Source of the DNA: Microbacteriaceae bacterium
GTDB lineage: Bacteria > Actinomycetota > Actinomycetes > Actinomycetales > Microbacteriaceae
Reading direction: 5' to 3'
NCBI GenBank assembly: GCA_024645175.1
Contig: JAHEGB010000002.1
Span: forward strand, 1-53,411
Length of the DNA: 53,411 nt
In this document: positions 1 through 8,044 of the stretch, one piece after another
Numbering within the stretch: position 1 is the first letter of the stretch
How the letters are laid out: the number at the start of each line of letters is the position of its first letter
Position numbers and translations under genes: made by a program
Notes under the pieces: generated by a model
What the model was told of the DNA's origin: nothing
Seen by the model: the letters and a program-made list of their open reading frames with translations, nothing else
The model's database searches: none

Positions 1-85
1 AACGGCTAGGCTGATTTTGGCTTAGACGCTGTGTCCAAGTTTATAGTTAGTGAAATCACTGACCCCGAGCGATATGTAGGCAAAG

Positions 86-1579
86 TTGGCTGAAAACTTC
101 TTCTTCACCAATGCCTCTGGCCAGCGAGTCAATTCAACAGAATTCGCAAAATCTCTGCTTGCGACTGCAGCCGAGCCGTTCGATGCAGAGCTTGCCAACC
201 GCATTCGCGCTGAGGGCAACTGGCGCAAGAACTACCAGCACTACTTCTATGCGGTCGGTCGAATCGAGTTCGCTGATCGAAACGCAGGTTTCGAGATCTC
301 GCGAAGTGGCCTAGACCAGCTAGGCAGCCTGCTTGTCAATCAACATGGGCAGTCGCTGAATGGTCTGGCAAAGGCAGGGTTTGCGGCCAAGGCCCTGGTT
401 CGAAGTATTCGCATCAAGGGCGAAGGTGTGCCCCAGAGACTATGGGCCGAGTCCAACGATTCGCTAAGTGCCGTTGCAAACACCTGGCATGAACGCGGAC
501 TAGCCGAGGCAGACGTGGTCAATGCGTTTGAGTTTTTAGAACAAAACCCTGAGTTGCCGATTGCAAGTGACTTGTTGGTTGCGCTTGCGGGCAATGCCGA
601 ATTGTCTGCAACGCGTGATTGGCTTTCGCTCGGTGGTCGAGTTGCAGTTATTGCGAGACCGAACCAGAGAGCTTGGCGCGAACTAATTGAATTCGCCAGA
701 ACGACTGCGGGTGAGTTGCTAATTCCAGTTTCTAGCACGCGTCATTTTTCAAGCGATTCAACCGATGAGCAAATTGCAGAGGCTGCCGGTCTCAATTTTG
801 TCGACGAAATCGAACAGACCGCGAGTTGGCTGCACGACCTGTCGCGTCTAGATTCGCGTCTGGTCTTGGCTAGCTATGCATACGTGGGTGGTTCGAAACA
901 GATCATCGCCCAAGCCGCGCAAGACGCACTAATTGCCGTCGCTTGTGAGAACTTGGCAAAAGCAAAGGTTGCGTTGTCGTGGCTGGCAACACCGCTAGAC
1001 ATTGTCAACGCCGAACCAGCTCTCGCAGAAAAACAGTTCGCGGCCTATGCCATTAGATCTGCTGTCGAAAAAGCACGTGATGGTTTCTGGTCGCTGTTTG
1101 GTCAATTGAAAGCGGCCGCTGCAGAAACCGTAGTCGACGGCGCAGAACCATTCGCGATCTTTGACGCATCATCGGTTCGTCAGGGTTCGAGCTATTTGCT
1201 CGCAAAGCACAGTGAAAAGTGGCGTGCGCTTGTCGCTGCGCGACAGGGCCACCTGACATCATTTACGGTCGCGCCACCGGCCAAAACCAGGTCTGTGCTC
1301 AGGGTCAAGATTCTTGAAAAGACCTACCGGGGTCTATGGAGGTTTGGGGTCGAACCTTTCAGCGCCTCAGCCACCAGCCGAGCAATGGCGCTGATCTTGC
1401 TCAGAAACCTGCACGACCCAAAATCGCCTGCCGCCCCGCAAAACAACGCAAAATCGCCGCTGGCGATGGTTTCGGCAACCGCTATCCATGGAGGAGTCTG
1501 GCGACTCGGCTATCACCCAGAGTCGATCTGGGTGCCGGCAACTGTGCTTGGCTGGTTTGCGAAAAAGACACGCCTATAG
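86..1579 (+). CDS. Conserved protein of unknown function with a Rossmann-like segment
   Basis: A 497-residue protein that I do not recognise with confidence. Around residues 180-215 the stretch WLSLGGRVAVIARP followed by a helix and LLIPVSS has the beta-alpha-beta look of a Rossmann nucleotide-binding fold, so an NAD(P)-dependent or SDR-like ancestry is possible. No catalytic YxxxK is evident. There is no signal peptide and no convincing membrane segment, so it is probably cytosolic. The start is TTG; no upstream ATG is available in frame. It is transcribed toward the phosphate transporter but a PHO-like promoter lies between, so it is probably a separate unit. Existence as a gene is well supported by length and codon pattern; function is open. 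Confidence 0.75.
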   Translation: MAENFFFTNASGQRVNSTEFAKSLLATAAEPFDAELANRIRAEGNWRKNYQHYFYAVGRIEFADRNAGFEISRSGLDQLGSLLVNQHGQSLNGLAKAGFAAKALVRSIRIKGEGVPQRLWAESNDSLSAVANTWHERGLAEADVVNAFEFLEQNPELPIASDLLVALAGNAELSATRDWLSLGGRVAVIARPNQRAWRELIEFARTTAGELLIPVSSTRHFSSDSTDEQIAEAAGLNFVDEIEQTASWLHDLSRLDSRLVLASYAYVGGSKQIIAQAAQDALIAVACENLAKAKVALSWLATPLDIVNAEPALAEKQFAAYAIRSAVEKARDGFWSLFGQLKAAAAETVVDGAEPFAIFDASSVRQGSSYLLAKHSEKWRALVAARQGHLTSFTVAPPAKTRSVLRVKILEKTYRGLWRFGVEPFSASATSRAMALILLRNLHDPKSPAAPQNNAKSPLAMVSATAIHGGVWRLGYHPESIWVPATVLGWFAKKTRL

Positions 1580-1593
1580 GTGCATTAGCCTGA

Positions 1594-1615
1594 GTTCACC
1601 CGTTGTTTACCTTGC
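1594..1615 (+). promoter_or_regulatory. PHO-box-like direct repeat upstream of the phosphate transporter
   Basis: Two 11-base direct repeats, GTTCACCCGTT then GTTTACCTTGC, lie end to end. This matches the actinobacterial PHO-box pattern (GTTCACC units in 11-base register) bound by PhoP in Streptomyces. An AT-rich possible -10 (TATGAT, 1621-1626) follows directly, as expected for an activator site that replaces a -35 element. RegX3, encoded at 19.9 kb, is a plausible binder. The site is read from sequence; the regulator is inferred. Confidence 0.55.
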
Positions 1616-1670
1616 GTTTATATGATGAACGCGCTCTAAACGACGGGCACCAACTCACCGAAAGGTCCTA

Positions 1671-2912
1671 ATGGATTCAGCGTTCTTGGTCGTAGCAGCG
1701 GTTGTAGCAATCGCGCTGTTTTTCGACTTCACAAACGGTTTTCATGACACGGCAAATGCCATGGCAACCCCAATCGCAACGGGTGCTCTTCGCCCAAAGA
1801 CTGCAGTTGCTATCGCAGCCATCATGAACTTAGTTGGCGCATTTCTCGGCACGGCTGTCGCTAAGACGATCTCGACCGGAATGTTTAACGAAGGCGTTAA
1901 CGTTCTTCCGCAAATGGTGTTCGCAGGACTAACCGGTGCAGTGGTTTGGAACTTGCTCACTTGGTTCTTGGGTCTTCCTTCATCTTCATCTCACGCGCTT
2001 TTTGGTGGCCTCGTCGGAGCCGGAATCGCATACTCAGGTTTTGCATCGATCAACTTTGCAAACATGGTTGAGAAGGTTGTTATCCCGGCGTTGTTCGCAC
2101 CTTTCATTGCAGCGGTTGCGGCGTTCGTCGCTACTCGTCTGGCATACGTAATCACCATGCGAAGCGACGCACAGCGAGCAGCTACCGGCATTGCAACCGG
2201 ACGCGGCAAATATCGCTACGGTCAGTGGTTCTCGTCTTCGCTTGTTGCGCTTGCGCACGGAACCAATGACGGTCAGAAGACCATGGGTGTAATCACACTT
2301 GGATTGATTGCTGGCGGCGTAATTTCTGCAGACGCAGGAGTGCCGCTTTGGGTAATGGTGTCAGCTGCGATTGCTATTGCAGCCGGAACTTATGCCGGTG
2401 GTTGGAGAATCATTCGCACCATGGGTTCGGGCCTTGCAGAGATCAAGCCTGCCCAAGGATTTGCTGCTGAAACCTCAACTGGTTCGGCAATTTTGGCATC
2501 GAGCATCTTCGGCTTCGCGCTGTCGACCACTCAGGTCGCCTCTGGCTCTGTAATCGGTGCTGGTCTAGGTCGTCGCGGTGGCGCTGTTCGCTGGAGCAAG
2601 GCGGGTCAGATTGTTTTGGCTTGGTTCTTCACGCTGCCAGCCTCTGCGCTTGTTGGTGCGGCATCGGCATGGCTAACCCACATCGGAACCGTCGGTTTGA
2701 TTATCGATGGCGTATTGATGATTGCCGTTTCGATTGCGATCTTCCAGGTTTCTCGACGCAACAAGGTCAACCACCACAACGTTCGCAGCGAAGTTGAGGG
2801 AGCGGCTAAGACAGTTGCCTCACCTCGCCAGGTTCGCAAAGAGGCTGAGGCCGCCGCTGCAGCTGCCAAGAAGGCCGCTAAGAAATCAACCAAGAAGGGC
2901 GGCAAGAAATAA
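1671..2912 (+). CDS. pit: Inorganic phosphate transporter, Pit family
   Basis: A 413-residue integral membrane permease that takes up metal-phosphate using the proton gradient. The two PiT signatures are visible: FTNGFHDTANAMATPIATGA near residue 20 and ALAHGTNDGQKTMGV near residue 195, the inverted halves of the family. About ten hydrophobic segments separate them. The last ~45 residues form a basic, Ala/Lys-rich cytosolic tail (KKAAKKSTKKGGKK) that is unusual for the family. AAAGG lies just before the ATG. A PHO-like box sits 56-77 bases upstream, so phosphate-responsive expression is likely. The stop codon shares a base with the next gene's ATG, so the two are co-translated. Confidence 0.93.
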   Translation: MDSAFLVVAAVVAIALFFDFTNGFHDTANAMATPIATGALRPKTAVAIAAIMNLVGAFLGTAVAKTISTGMFNEGVNVLPQMVFAGLTGAVVWNLLTWFLGLPSSSSHALFGGLVGAGIAYSGFASINFANMVEKVVIPALFAPFIAAVAAFVATRLAYVITMRSDAQRAATGIATGRGKYRYGQWFSSSLVALAHGTNDGQKTMGVITLGLIAGGVISADAGVPLWVMVSAAIAIAAGTYAGGWRIIRTMGSGLAEIKPAQGFAAETSTGSAILASSIFGFALSTTQVASGSVIGAGLGRRGGAVRWSKAGQIVLAWFFTLPASALVGAASAWLTHIGTVGLIIDGVLMIAVSIAIFQVSRRNKVNHHNVRSEVEGAAKTVASPRQVRKEAEAAAAAAKKAAKKSTKKGGKK

Positions 2913-3175
2913 TGAACATCGACTGGAACAAATTTGAAATGGTTGCAATCGGCGCCATCGGTTTCACCTCATTCATGGTTGTCGTCTATTCGTTCGGCGT
3001 TAGATTTTTGACCAACGCTCAGAACCAAGAAGCAGCCGCCAAGAAGGGCGACGCAAAGGCTGCGCGTAGTGAGCTAGCAAACCGCATCGCGGCATATGCT
3101 TTGTTCGCACTTTCAGCTGCTGTATTGGCATACGGAGTATTCATCATGTTCGAAACGATGTATACGAAGAAATAA
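2912..3175 (+). CDS. Small two-helix membrane protein coupled to Pit
   Basis: An 87-residue protein whose ATG overlaps the Pit stop (TAATG), implying translational coupling. Two hydrophobic segments are visible, about residues 10-28 and 56-80, joined by a charged Ala/Lys-rich loop (QNQEAAAKKGDAKAARSE). The pattern suits a small accessory subunit, but this is inferred only from operon position. I know no named family. A strong terminator follows. Confidence 0.75.
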   Translation: MNIDWNKFEMVAIGAIGFTSFMVVVYSFGVRFLTNAQNQEAAAKKGDAKAARSELANRIAAYALFALSAAVLAYGVFIMFETMYTKK

Positions 3176-3188
3176 GTTCGCAATTGAA

Positions 3189-3218
3189 AAGACCCCGTCA
3201 TTTTGATGGGGTCTTTTT
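3189..3218. terminator. Bidirectional rho-independent terminator
   Basis: AAGACCCC with an inner TCA pairs with TGA and GGGGTCTT around a T-rich loop, followed by a T run. An A run on the other side lets it also serve the leftward gene ending at 3222. Confidence 0.85.
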
Positions 3219-3221
3219 CTT

Positions 3222-4448
3222 TTAGAACAGTCTCAACCGATGTGCTGTTTCGGTGAGTTCGTCTCGAACGCTCGGGTGCGCTGCCTGTTCAATTAGGTTT
3301 CTCGCTTGCTGTTCTTGCGAGTGCCCAAATATGTCTGCGACACCGTTTTCAGTAACAACGTGACTGTGCTGAAAGCTCGTGATGTTCTCGGTCAAACGAC
3401 CCACAATCGTGCTGACGCTTGCCTTCGGGTGCCAAGACTGCAATGCCATGAATGATGCTCCGCCGCGCGCGTGCAATGCACCAACGATGAAGTCAGTTGA
3501 GCCGCCAAAGCCGCTATAGATCTGCCCGTTCACGTGACTTGCATTGGCTTGGTCATACAGGTCGATTTGCAAAGCCGAGTTGATAGACGTCATTCTTGCC
3601 TGCCGCGCAATCTGGCCCGGGTCGTTTGTCTTCTCTGTGCGCAACATTCTCACCTGACGGTTGAGGTGCAACCATGAATAGAGCTCTTGAGAACCAAAGA
3701 CAAAAGAAGCTGTTATCGGCATTTCTGCGTCGAGTGCGCCTGACTTGTGCATCGCGAGAACGCCATCCGAGAACATTTCTGTCCAGATGCGCATGCCCTT
3801 TCGATTGGTCAAGGTTCCGAGCACAGAGTCGGGAATCGCACCGATGCCGAGTTGCAGGGTCGAGCCGTCTGCGATCATCGAACCGATGCGCTCGCCGATG
3901 TTGCGAGTCTCGTCTGTGAACTTCACTTCGGGCTTGGTTGCTAGCGGTTCGTCGACCTCGATGTAGTAGTCGATTTCGTGCTCATAGAGCTGCGAATCGC
4001 CATAGGTGTATGGCATCTGGGCGTTGGTCTGGGCAATCACCAAGCCGCCGCGCTGCCTAACCGCTTCAATTGCCGCAGGCAGAATGTTGACCTCGGTGCC
4101 GAGGCTGACTGTGTCGTGCCTAAGGCTCGAGGTGTGAATCAATACAACGTCTGGAACGTAGTGGTCGCGAAACAAAATCGGCACAAGGCTAAGGCGGCTT
4201 GGAATGTAGTGCAGGCGCGGGCTCTTGCGCATTCCGGGGCCAACAAAGGCAGACTCAAAAGTTACGCCATCGCGGTCGGGAATTCCGGGATGCGCATTCA
4301 GCATGTGCAGCTTGAACTCGGCGACGCTCGAATCGAGAACTCGAAGAAGGGTCATCGGTGAGGCGAAATTTCCTGAGGCGACAACTCTTGGGTTTGCTGG
4401 CAAGTCAGCAAGAATTCTCGCCAGTTGAGATTCGTTGATCTTTTTCAT
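3222..4448 (-). CDS. Acetyl-CoA hydrolase/transferase family protein
   Basis: A 408-residue cytosolic enzyme of the acetyl-CoA hydrolase / 4-hydroxybutyrate CoA-transferase family, which moves CoA between acyl groups or hydrolyses acetyl-CoA through a glutamyl-CoA intermediate. The motif GIGAIPDSVL at about residue 200 and IWTEMFSDGVL at about 222, with the likely catalytic Glu, are characteristic. The later YSGFGGSTDFIVGA and HVVTENGVADIFG segments match the family C-terminal domain. Length is close to the usual ~430. GGAGGTGC precedes the ATG as a good ribosome site. It stands alone between a terminator and a divergent gene. The exact acyl donor and acceptor cannot be read from the sequence. 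Confidence 0.88.
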   Translation of the reverse strand: MKKINESQLARILADLPANPRVVASGNFASPMTLLRVLDSSVAEFKLHMLNAHPGIPDRDGVTFESAFVGPGMRKSPRLHYIPSRLSLVPILFRDHYVPDVVLIHTSSLRHDTVSLGTEVNILPAAIEAVRQRGGLVIAQTNAQMPYTYGDSQLYEHEIDYYIEVDEPLATKPEVKFTDETRNIGERIGSMIADGSTLQLGIGAIPDSVLGTLTNRKGMRIWTEMFSDGVLAMHKSGALDAEMPITASFVFGSQELYSWLHLNRQVRMLRTEKTNDPGQIARQARMTSINSALQIDLYDQANASHVNGQIYSGFGGSTDFIVGALHARGGASFMALQSWHPKASVSTIVGRLTENITSFQHSHVVTENGVADIFGHSQEQQARNLIEQAAHPSVRDELTETAHRLRLF

Positions 4449-4511
4449 TTAGCACCTCCGCCTTGAGCCTAACTCGCTGGCCAAGTGCGAGGCGAGTAAG
4501 GTTAGCCTCAA

Positions 4512-5126
4512 ATGGATAAATCACTAAAACGAATCGGCCTGCCAGCTCTCGTTGCTGCAGTCATCGGGCCTATCCAAGTTGTTCTTGGTTTCAACCTGGC
4601 GCAGTTGCTATGGCCTGAGTTTGACCCGATTCGCAAAACCATCAGCGATCTTGCTGCAAATGATTCGCCGGTTCAGGTGCTCATGACCTCGTTCTTTTAT
4701 CTCGGCGGAACGCTTTCGATAATCGTCGCTATTTATGCCCGCAGTTTTGCTCTGCCAGGTCGCATCGCTATTGCGCTTGCTGGCCTCGCAACCTATGGGC
4801 TTGCGTTTTTCACAACACCTAGTCAAGACGGTCACTCTGATGAACATCGCATTTTTGCAATTGCTTCGTTTGTCTTGTCTTCTGCGTGGCCGCTATTCGC
4901 GATGCGCTTCGATAAACGCTATGCCTGGATTATTCGCCCGACCGGAGCGATTCTCGGAACCGCGCTGATGACAATCGTTTCGCTAATTTTCTTAGCAAGT
5001 TGGACAGACCCGAACTCAACTCTCACAGGTCTGTGGGAGCGAATCATCGCGGTTGGTCAGACCTGGTACATGGCCTTTGTTATTTGGTTCTGCTGGCTAA
5101 GCGAGAAGAAAGCTGCCGCTCGGTAG
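4512..5126 (+). CDS. DUF998 family membrane protein
   Basis: A 204-residue protein with about six hydrophobic segments. The early stretch QLLWPEFDPIRKTISDLAA is typical of DUF998, a family of integral membrane proteins of unknown function. A possible -10 (TAAGGT, 4497-4502) lies nine bases before the ATG. Its last 30 bases overlap the 3' end of the opposing SDR gene, so both mRNAs share a short complementary tail. Confidence 0.8.
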   Translation: MDKSLKRIGLPALVAAVIGPIQVVLGFNLAQLLWPEFDPIRKTISDLAANDSPVQVLMTSFFYLGGTLSIIVAIYARSFALPGRIAIALAGLATYGLAFFTTPSQDGHSDEHRIFAIASFVLSSAWPLFAMRFDKRYAWIIRPTGAILGTALMTIVSLIFLASWTDPNSTLTGLWERIIAVGQTWYMAFVIWFCWLSEKKAAAR

Positions 5127-5756
5127 ATCTTTTTCATCGTTCTTGATTGCCTCAATCATTCGTGCGACAACTGCAGCTGGTTCGAGGCCGGCGCCGAACG
5201 CTGGAGCCTGACCGAAAATCGCTCTGACTGCCAAGCCGGTTTCGGTGTGACCCGGTCTTGCGTCGATCCAGCGAATTGAAGCGCGTCGAAGTTCGCGAGC
5301 TGCGGCTTGGGCATAGCCGAGAAGTGCGGTTTTGCTTGCCGAATAAGCGGCGAGACCAGCCATTGGTGACTCGGAAATAACCCCCGAAATCGAAAGCACG
5401 AATGGCGCATTGCCGGACTCTGCCGAGCTGGTAAGCGCTGGCAAAAGAGCAGAGACAAGGTCGACTTGACCCAGAAAGTTCACGCGCATGAGTCGCTCGC
5501 GCACCTCGGCTGGGGTTTCGACAATCGAGCCGAATGCCACTAGGCCAGCGGCTAAAACGACTCCGTCAACGCTGCCGTGATTGGTCAATACGTGCTTGGC
5601 GAATCGCTCAATTGACTCTGCGTTTTCGAGGTTCACGTCGCTGCTTGAGGCAGAAATCACCACTGCACCGCTCTTGCCAAGTTGCTGAACGAAGTGGCGA
5701 CCGAGTCCACCGTTTGCGCCGATGACCAGAATGGTCTTGTTTTCGAGAGTTGCCAT
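5097..5756 (-). CDS. SDR family oxidoreductase
   Basis: A 219-residue classical short-chain dehydrogenase. The cofactor-binding glycine motif reads VIGANGGLGRHF near residue 11; the active-site YSASK is at about residue 138, preceded by a Ser (VLSISGVIS) in the expected place. The partial NAG-type motif VLAAGLVAFG is also present. Length is slightly short for the family but complete. AAAGG sits upstream of the ATG. Substrate unknown. The 3' end overlaps the convergent DUF998 gene by 30 bases. Confidence 0.88.
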   Translation of the reverse strand: MATLENKTILVIGANGGLGRHFVQQLGKSGAVVISASSSDVNLENAESIERFAKHVLTNHGSVDGVVLAAGLVAFGSIVETPAEVRERLMRVNFLGQVDLVSALLPALTSSAESGNAPFVLSISGVISESPMAGLAAYSASKTALLGYAQAAARELRRASIRWIDARPGHTETGLAVRAIFGQAPAFGAGLEPAAVVARMIEAIKNDEKDLPSGSFLLA

Positions 5757-5821
5757 GATTGCCTTTCGTCAGTACTCAACTGAACCGACTATCCGAACCG
5801 GCTATTCCCTCAAATTCGGGC

Positions 5822-6211
5822 TTAGAGATATAAATCGATTCTCGATTCAATCAGTTTCTGAAGCGAGTTGACGCTGCCAGAGAGCGCTTTGAGGTCAACT
5901 GCGTCTAAGAACATTGAAATTGATTCATCTGGATACTCCAAAAGAATGCATGGTTCGCGACCTTCTGATGCTTTCAACTCACGCTCGTTACGTTCGTTCA
6001 AATGAATCATGCGCACCGAAATCGAATGTCTCTCGAGCAACTCACGCTCTAGTGCTTTGAATGAGCTTTTCTTTTTAATTGGTGAATGCGAGATGTCGCA
6101 AAGGCTGCAACTTCTGGTGCCAATTAGGTGCCCAAAGAAATAGGCGAGTTCACCGACTATTCCGCCGTCGGCTTTATAGACACCGATGAGAGTTGCCCTA
6201 ATTTGAGTCAT
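5822..6211 (-). CDS. Conserved protein with a CSLCDISH motif, function unknown
   Basis: A 129-residue soluble protein that starts four bases after the YciI-like gene and is probably in its operon. Near residue 34 it carries GTRSCSLCDISHSPIKKK, whose CxxC-D-x-x-H arrangement looks like a metal or redox site. The rest alternates acidic helices and a beta strand (CILLEYPDESISMF). I have seen this motif pattern in unannotated bacterial proteins but cannot name a function. The sequence is complete and the reading frame is well supported. Confidence 0.65.
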   Translation of the reverse strand: MTQIRATLIGVYKADGGIVGELAYFFGHLIGTRSCSLCDISHSPIKKKSSFKALERELLERHSISVRMIHLNERNERELKASEGREPCILLEYPDESISMFLDAVDLKALSGSVNSLQKLIESRIDLYL

Positions 6212-6215
6212 CGTC

Positions 6216-6560
6216 TCAGTTCACAGACTCTGGGTCGTCGATGAACTCGCGCACCTCTTGCGGGCATCTGCAAGACTTTGCGATTTTTGCAGCCCAGGCA
6301 TAAGCCTCTTCTGAGTCCTTCACTTCGAGAACCGAGAAGCCACCTAATACAACGTCGCTTTTGGTGATTGGCCCTCGAGTCACTTTTCCGTCTTCGGCAA
6401 CGACCACCGGGTCAAAGGTGTGAAACCCACCACCGAAGATCCAAACTCCTGCCGACTTGGCTTCGCGAACAACAGCGTGCGATTCATCGGCAACCTGCTG
6501 CCATTCGTCATCGGCAACCTTCATGTCGCCGTCGTTGAACGAAATAATGAATCTAGGCAC
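6216..6560 (-). CDS. YciI-like (DGPF) domain protein
   Basis: A 114-residue small protein of the YciI/DGPF ferredoxin-like fold. The N-terminal strand MPRFIISFND, the GVWIFGGGFHTFDP hairpin near residue 39, and the VVLGGFSVLEV strand near residue 70 match the family, often found beside ECF sigma factors. No sigma factor is nearby here. The start is GTG at 6560, supported by AGGAGG just upstream. It leads a two-gene leftward unit with the CSLCDISH protein. Confidence 0.85.
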   Translation of the reverse strand: MPRFIISFNDGDMKVADDEWQQVADESHAVVREAKSAGVWIFGGGFHTFDPVVVAEDGKVTRGPITKSDVVLGGFSVLEVKDSEEAYAWAAKIAKSCRCPQEVREFIDDPESVN

Positions 6561-6621
6561 TGTGCCTCCTGATTTGGTTGGTTTCGCTTGCTGCTAAGCC
6601 AAAACTTTAGTCTGGCTCGGC

Positions 6622-6627
6622 TAAAGT
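6622..6627 (+). promoter_or_regulatory. -10 element TAAAGT, leaderless start for FKBP gene
   Basis: TAAAGT lies exactly six bases before the ATG at 6634, with no Shine-Dalgarno sequence, so transcription probably begins at or next to the start codon. Confidence 0.55.
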
Positions 6628-6633
6628 TTCAGC

Positions 6634-7002
6634 ATGACAAATCTTGAACCCCCAGTAATCGAGCCAATGCTCGACCCAGCTCCGACCGTTCTGACCATCG
6701 AAGAGGTAGTCGTTGGCGATGGAGCCGAAGCCCCAGCGAACTCAACCGTCAAGGTGCACTACCTCGGCGTTGACTACGAAACCGGCGAAGAGTTCGACTC
6801 TTCATGGAGCCGCGGAGAGGCAATCGAGTTTCCGTTGAACCGCCTGATCAAGGGCTGGCAAGAGGGCATTCCTGGTATGAAGGTTGGCGGTCGCCGAACA
6901 CTAATCTGCCCACCCGAGTATGCCTACGGCCCAGTTGGTGGAGGTCATCGACTATCTGGTCGCACTTTGGTGTTTGTAATCGACTTGCTCGGTGTGAACT
7001 AG
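6634..7002 (+). CDS. FKBP-type peptidyl-prolyl cis-trans isomerase
   Basis: A 122-residue single-domain FKBP that catalyses cis-trans isomerisation of prolyl bonds. The domain fills residues ~17-122: VKVHYLGVDYETGEEFDSSW, then the PLNRLIKGWQEGIPGMKVGG core, PPEYAYGP, and the closing LVFVIDLLGV strand, all standard FKBP landmarks. There is no signal peptide, so it is likely cytosolic and folds newly made proteins. The 16-residue N-terminus is acidic and Pro-rich. A leaderless promoter precedes it and a strong terminator follows. Confidence 0.95.
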   Translation: MTNLEPPVIEPMLDPAPTVLTIEEVVVGDGAEAPANSTVKVHYLGVDYETGEEFDSSWSRGEAIEFPLNRLIKGWQEGIPGMKVGGRRTLICPPEYAYGPVGGGHRLSGRTLVFVIDLLGVN

Positions 7003-7017
7003 TTCTTAGAAGTAAAA

Positions 7018-7046
7018 AAATCCTCGGTCAATGACCGAGGATTTTT
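7018..7046. terminator. Rho-independent terminator after FKBP gene
   Basis: A 12-base perfect stem (AAATCCTCGGTC / GACCGAGGATTT) with a three-base loop, then Ts. The A run on the other side may also stop leftward transcripts from the tRNA-Lys. Confidence 0.9.
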
Positions 7047-7052
7047 CTTTGG

Positions 7053-7126
7053 TAGGCCCCGTCGGGATCGAACCGACGACCCACGGATTAAAAGTCCGTT
7101 GCTCTAACCAACTGAGCTAGAGGCCC
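7053..7126 (-). tRNA. tRNA-Lys (anticodon TTT)
   Basis: Read on the minus strand: acceptor GGGCCTC pairs with GGGGCCT (two G-T pairs), D arm GCTC/GAGC, anticodon stem ACGGA/TCCGT with loop CTTTTAA, T arm GTCGG-TTCGATC-CCGAC, discriminator A. The CCA tail is encoded (7050-7052). Confidence 0.97.
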
Positions 7127-7149
7127 ATGTCTGCCGAAGCAAACGCTGT

Positions 7150-8037
7150 TTAGTCTATCAACCGCGGCGTGATTGCCTCGTGGTTCTTTCGGCGGCTAGG
7201 CCACTCGACCACGAGCATCGCCACGACCATCAGCGCTCCGCCGAGAAGCGTCTTGAGCGTCAAGACTTCTTGGCCAACCATCACGGCAATCGCAGCTGCA
7301 AAGACCACCTCAGACGTCAATATGATTGCCACCCGCGAGGCATCCATGATGCCCTGGGCCCAGGTCTGAACGAAGAAAGCCACCGAGGTCGCAAGCACCG
7401 CGGTGAAGAGCACGGCGAACCAAACATCACCAGATGGCGGTGCTTGATAGCCATCAACTAGCGCACCAAACCAGCAGACGACGGCAGAGGTGCCGAGCTG
7501 CGTGATGGTGAGAGCATAGGCATCGCGACCCGGGCTCCAAGCACCGAGCCCGACGATGTGAGCCGCAAACAGGGCAGCGCAGATGACTCCCCAGATCTGT
7601 GCGAGCTCAATTGATACTCCGTTAATAGAAATCAGTGCGAGACCTGCTGTGGCAAGTGCGACGCCGAGCCAAACCTTGCGCGCGATTTTTTGTTTCACAG
7701 CGAGCCAGGCAAAAATCGGAGTCAGCACAACATAAAGGCCGGTCAAGAAACCGGTGATTGCCGCAGTGGTCTGTTGAAGTGCGATGGTCTGAGTGATGTA
7801 ACCGAGGCCGAGCAGTGCGCCTACCGGCACGCCGACTTTCAACATGTCGCGATTGATTTTCTTCAACACTGATGGGCGAATCAAAATCATCACTAGGGCC
7901 GCGATGGTGAAACGGGTTGCGAGAAAATCGAAAATTGGTTGTTTCTCAATTGCCGGTTTCATCAAGACAAAAGCTGCACCCCAAACTACGGCGACAGAGA
8001 TCAACGCAGGGGCGGCGATTAGGGGAGTCTTTTTCAT
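7150..8037 (-). CDS. EamA/DMT family transporter
   Basis: A 295-residue membrane protein with about ten hydrophobic helices in two repeated EamA halves. The first half has VVWGAAFVLMKPAIE and the LTGLYVVLTPIFAWL stretch; the second has LATSVAFFVQTWAQGIM and the typical ASRVAIILTSEVVFAA. Such proteins export metabolites or amino acids, but the substrate is unknown. I chose ATG 8037; a TTG at 8058 would add seven residues but has no ribosome site and overlaps the upstream gene. It is last in the leftward run that starts at glnR/ppk. Confidence 0.88.
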   Translation of the reverse strand: MKKTPLIAAPALISVAVVWGAAFVLMKPAIEKQPIFDFLATRFTIAALVMILIRPSVLKKINRDMLKVGVPVGALLGLGYITQTIALQQTTAAITGFLTGLYVVLTPIFAWLAVKQKIARKVWLGVALATAGLALISINGVSIELAQIWGVICAALFAAHIVGLGAWSPGRDAYALTITQLGTSAVVCWFGALVDGYQAPPSGDVWFAVLFTAVLATSVAFFVQTWAQGIMDASRVAIILTSEVVFAAAIAVMVGQEVLTLKTLLGGALMVVAMLVVEWPSRRKNHEAITPRLID

Positions 8038-8044
8038 GTGACCG

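Noticed and set aside
340-738. 132-codon minus-strand frame inside the first gene
   Set aside because: Lies fully antisense to a longer frame with better codon pattern; no start signal.
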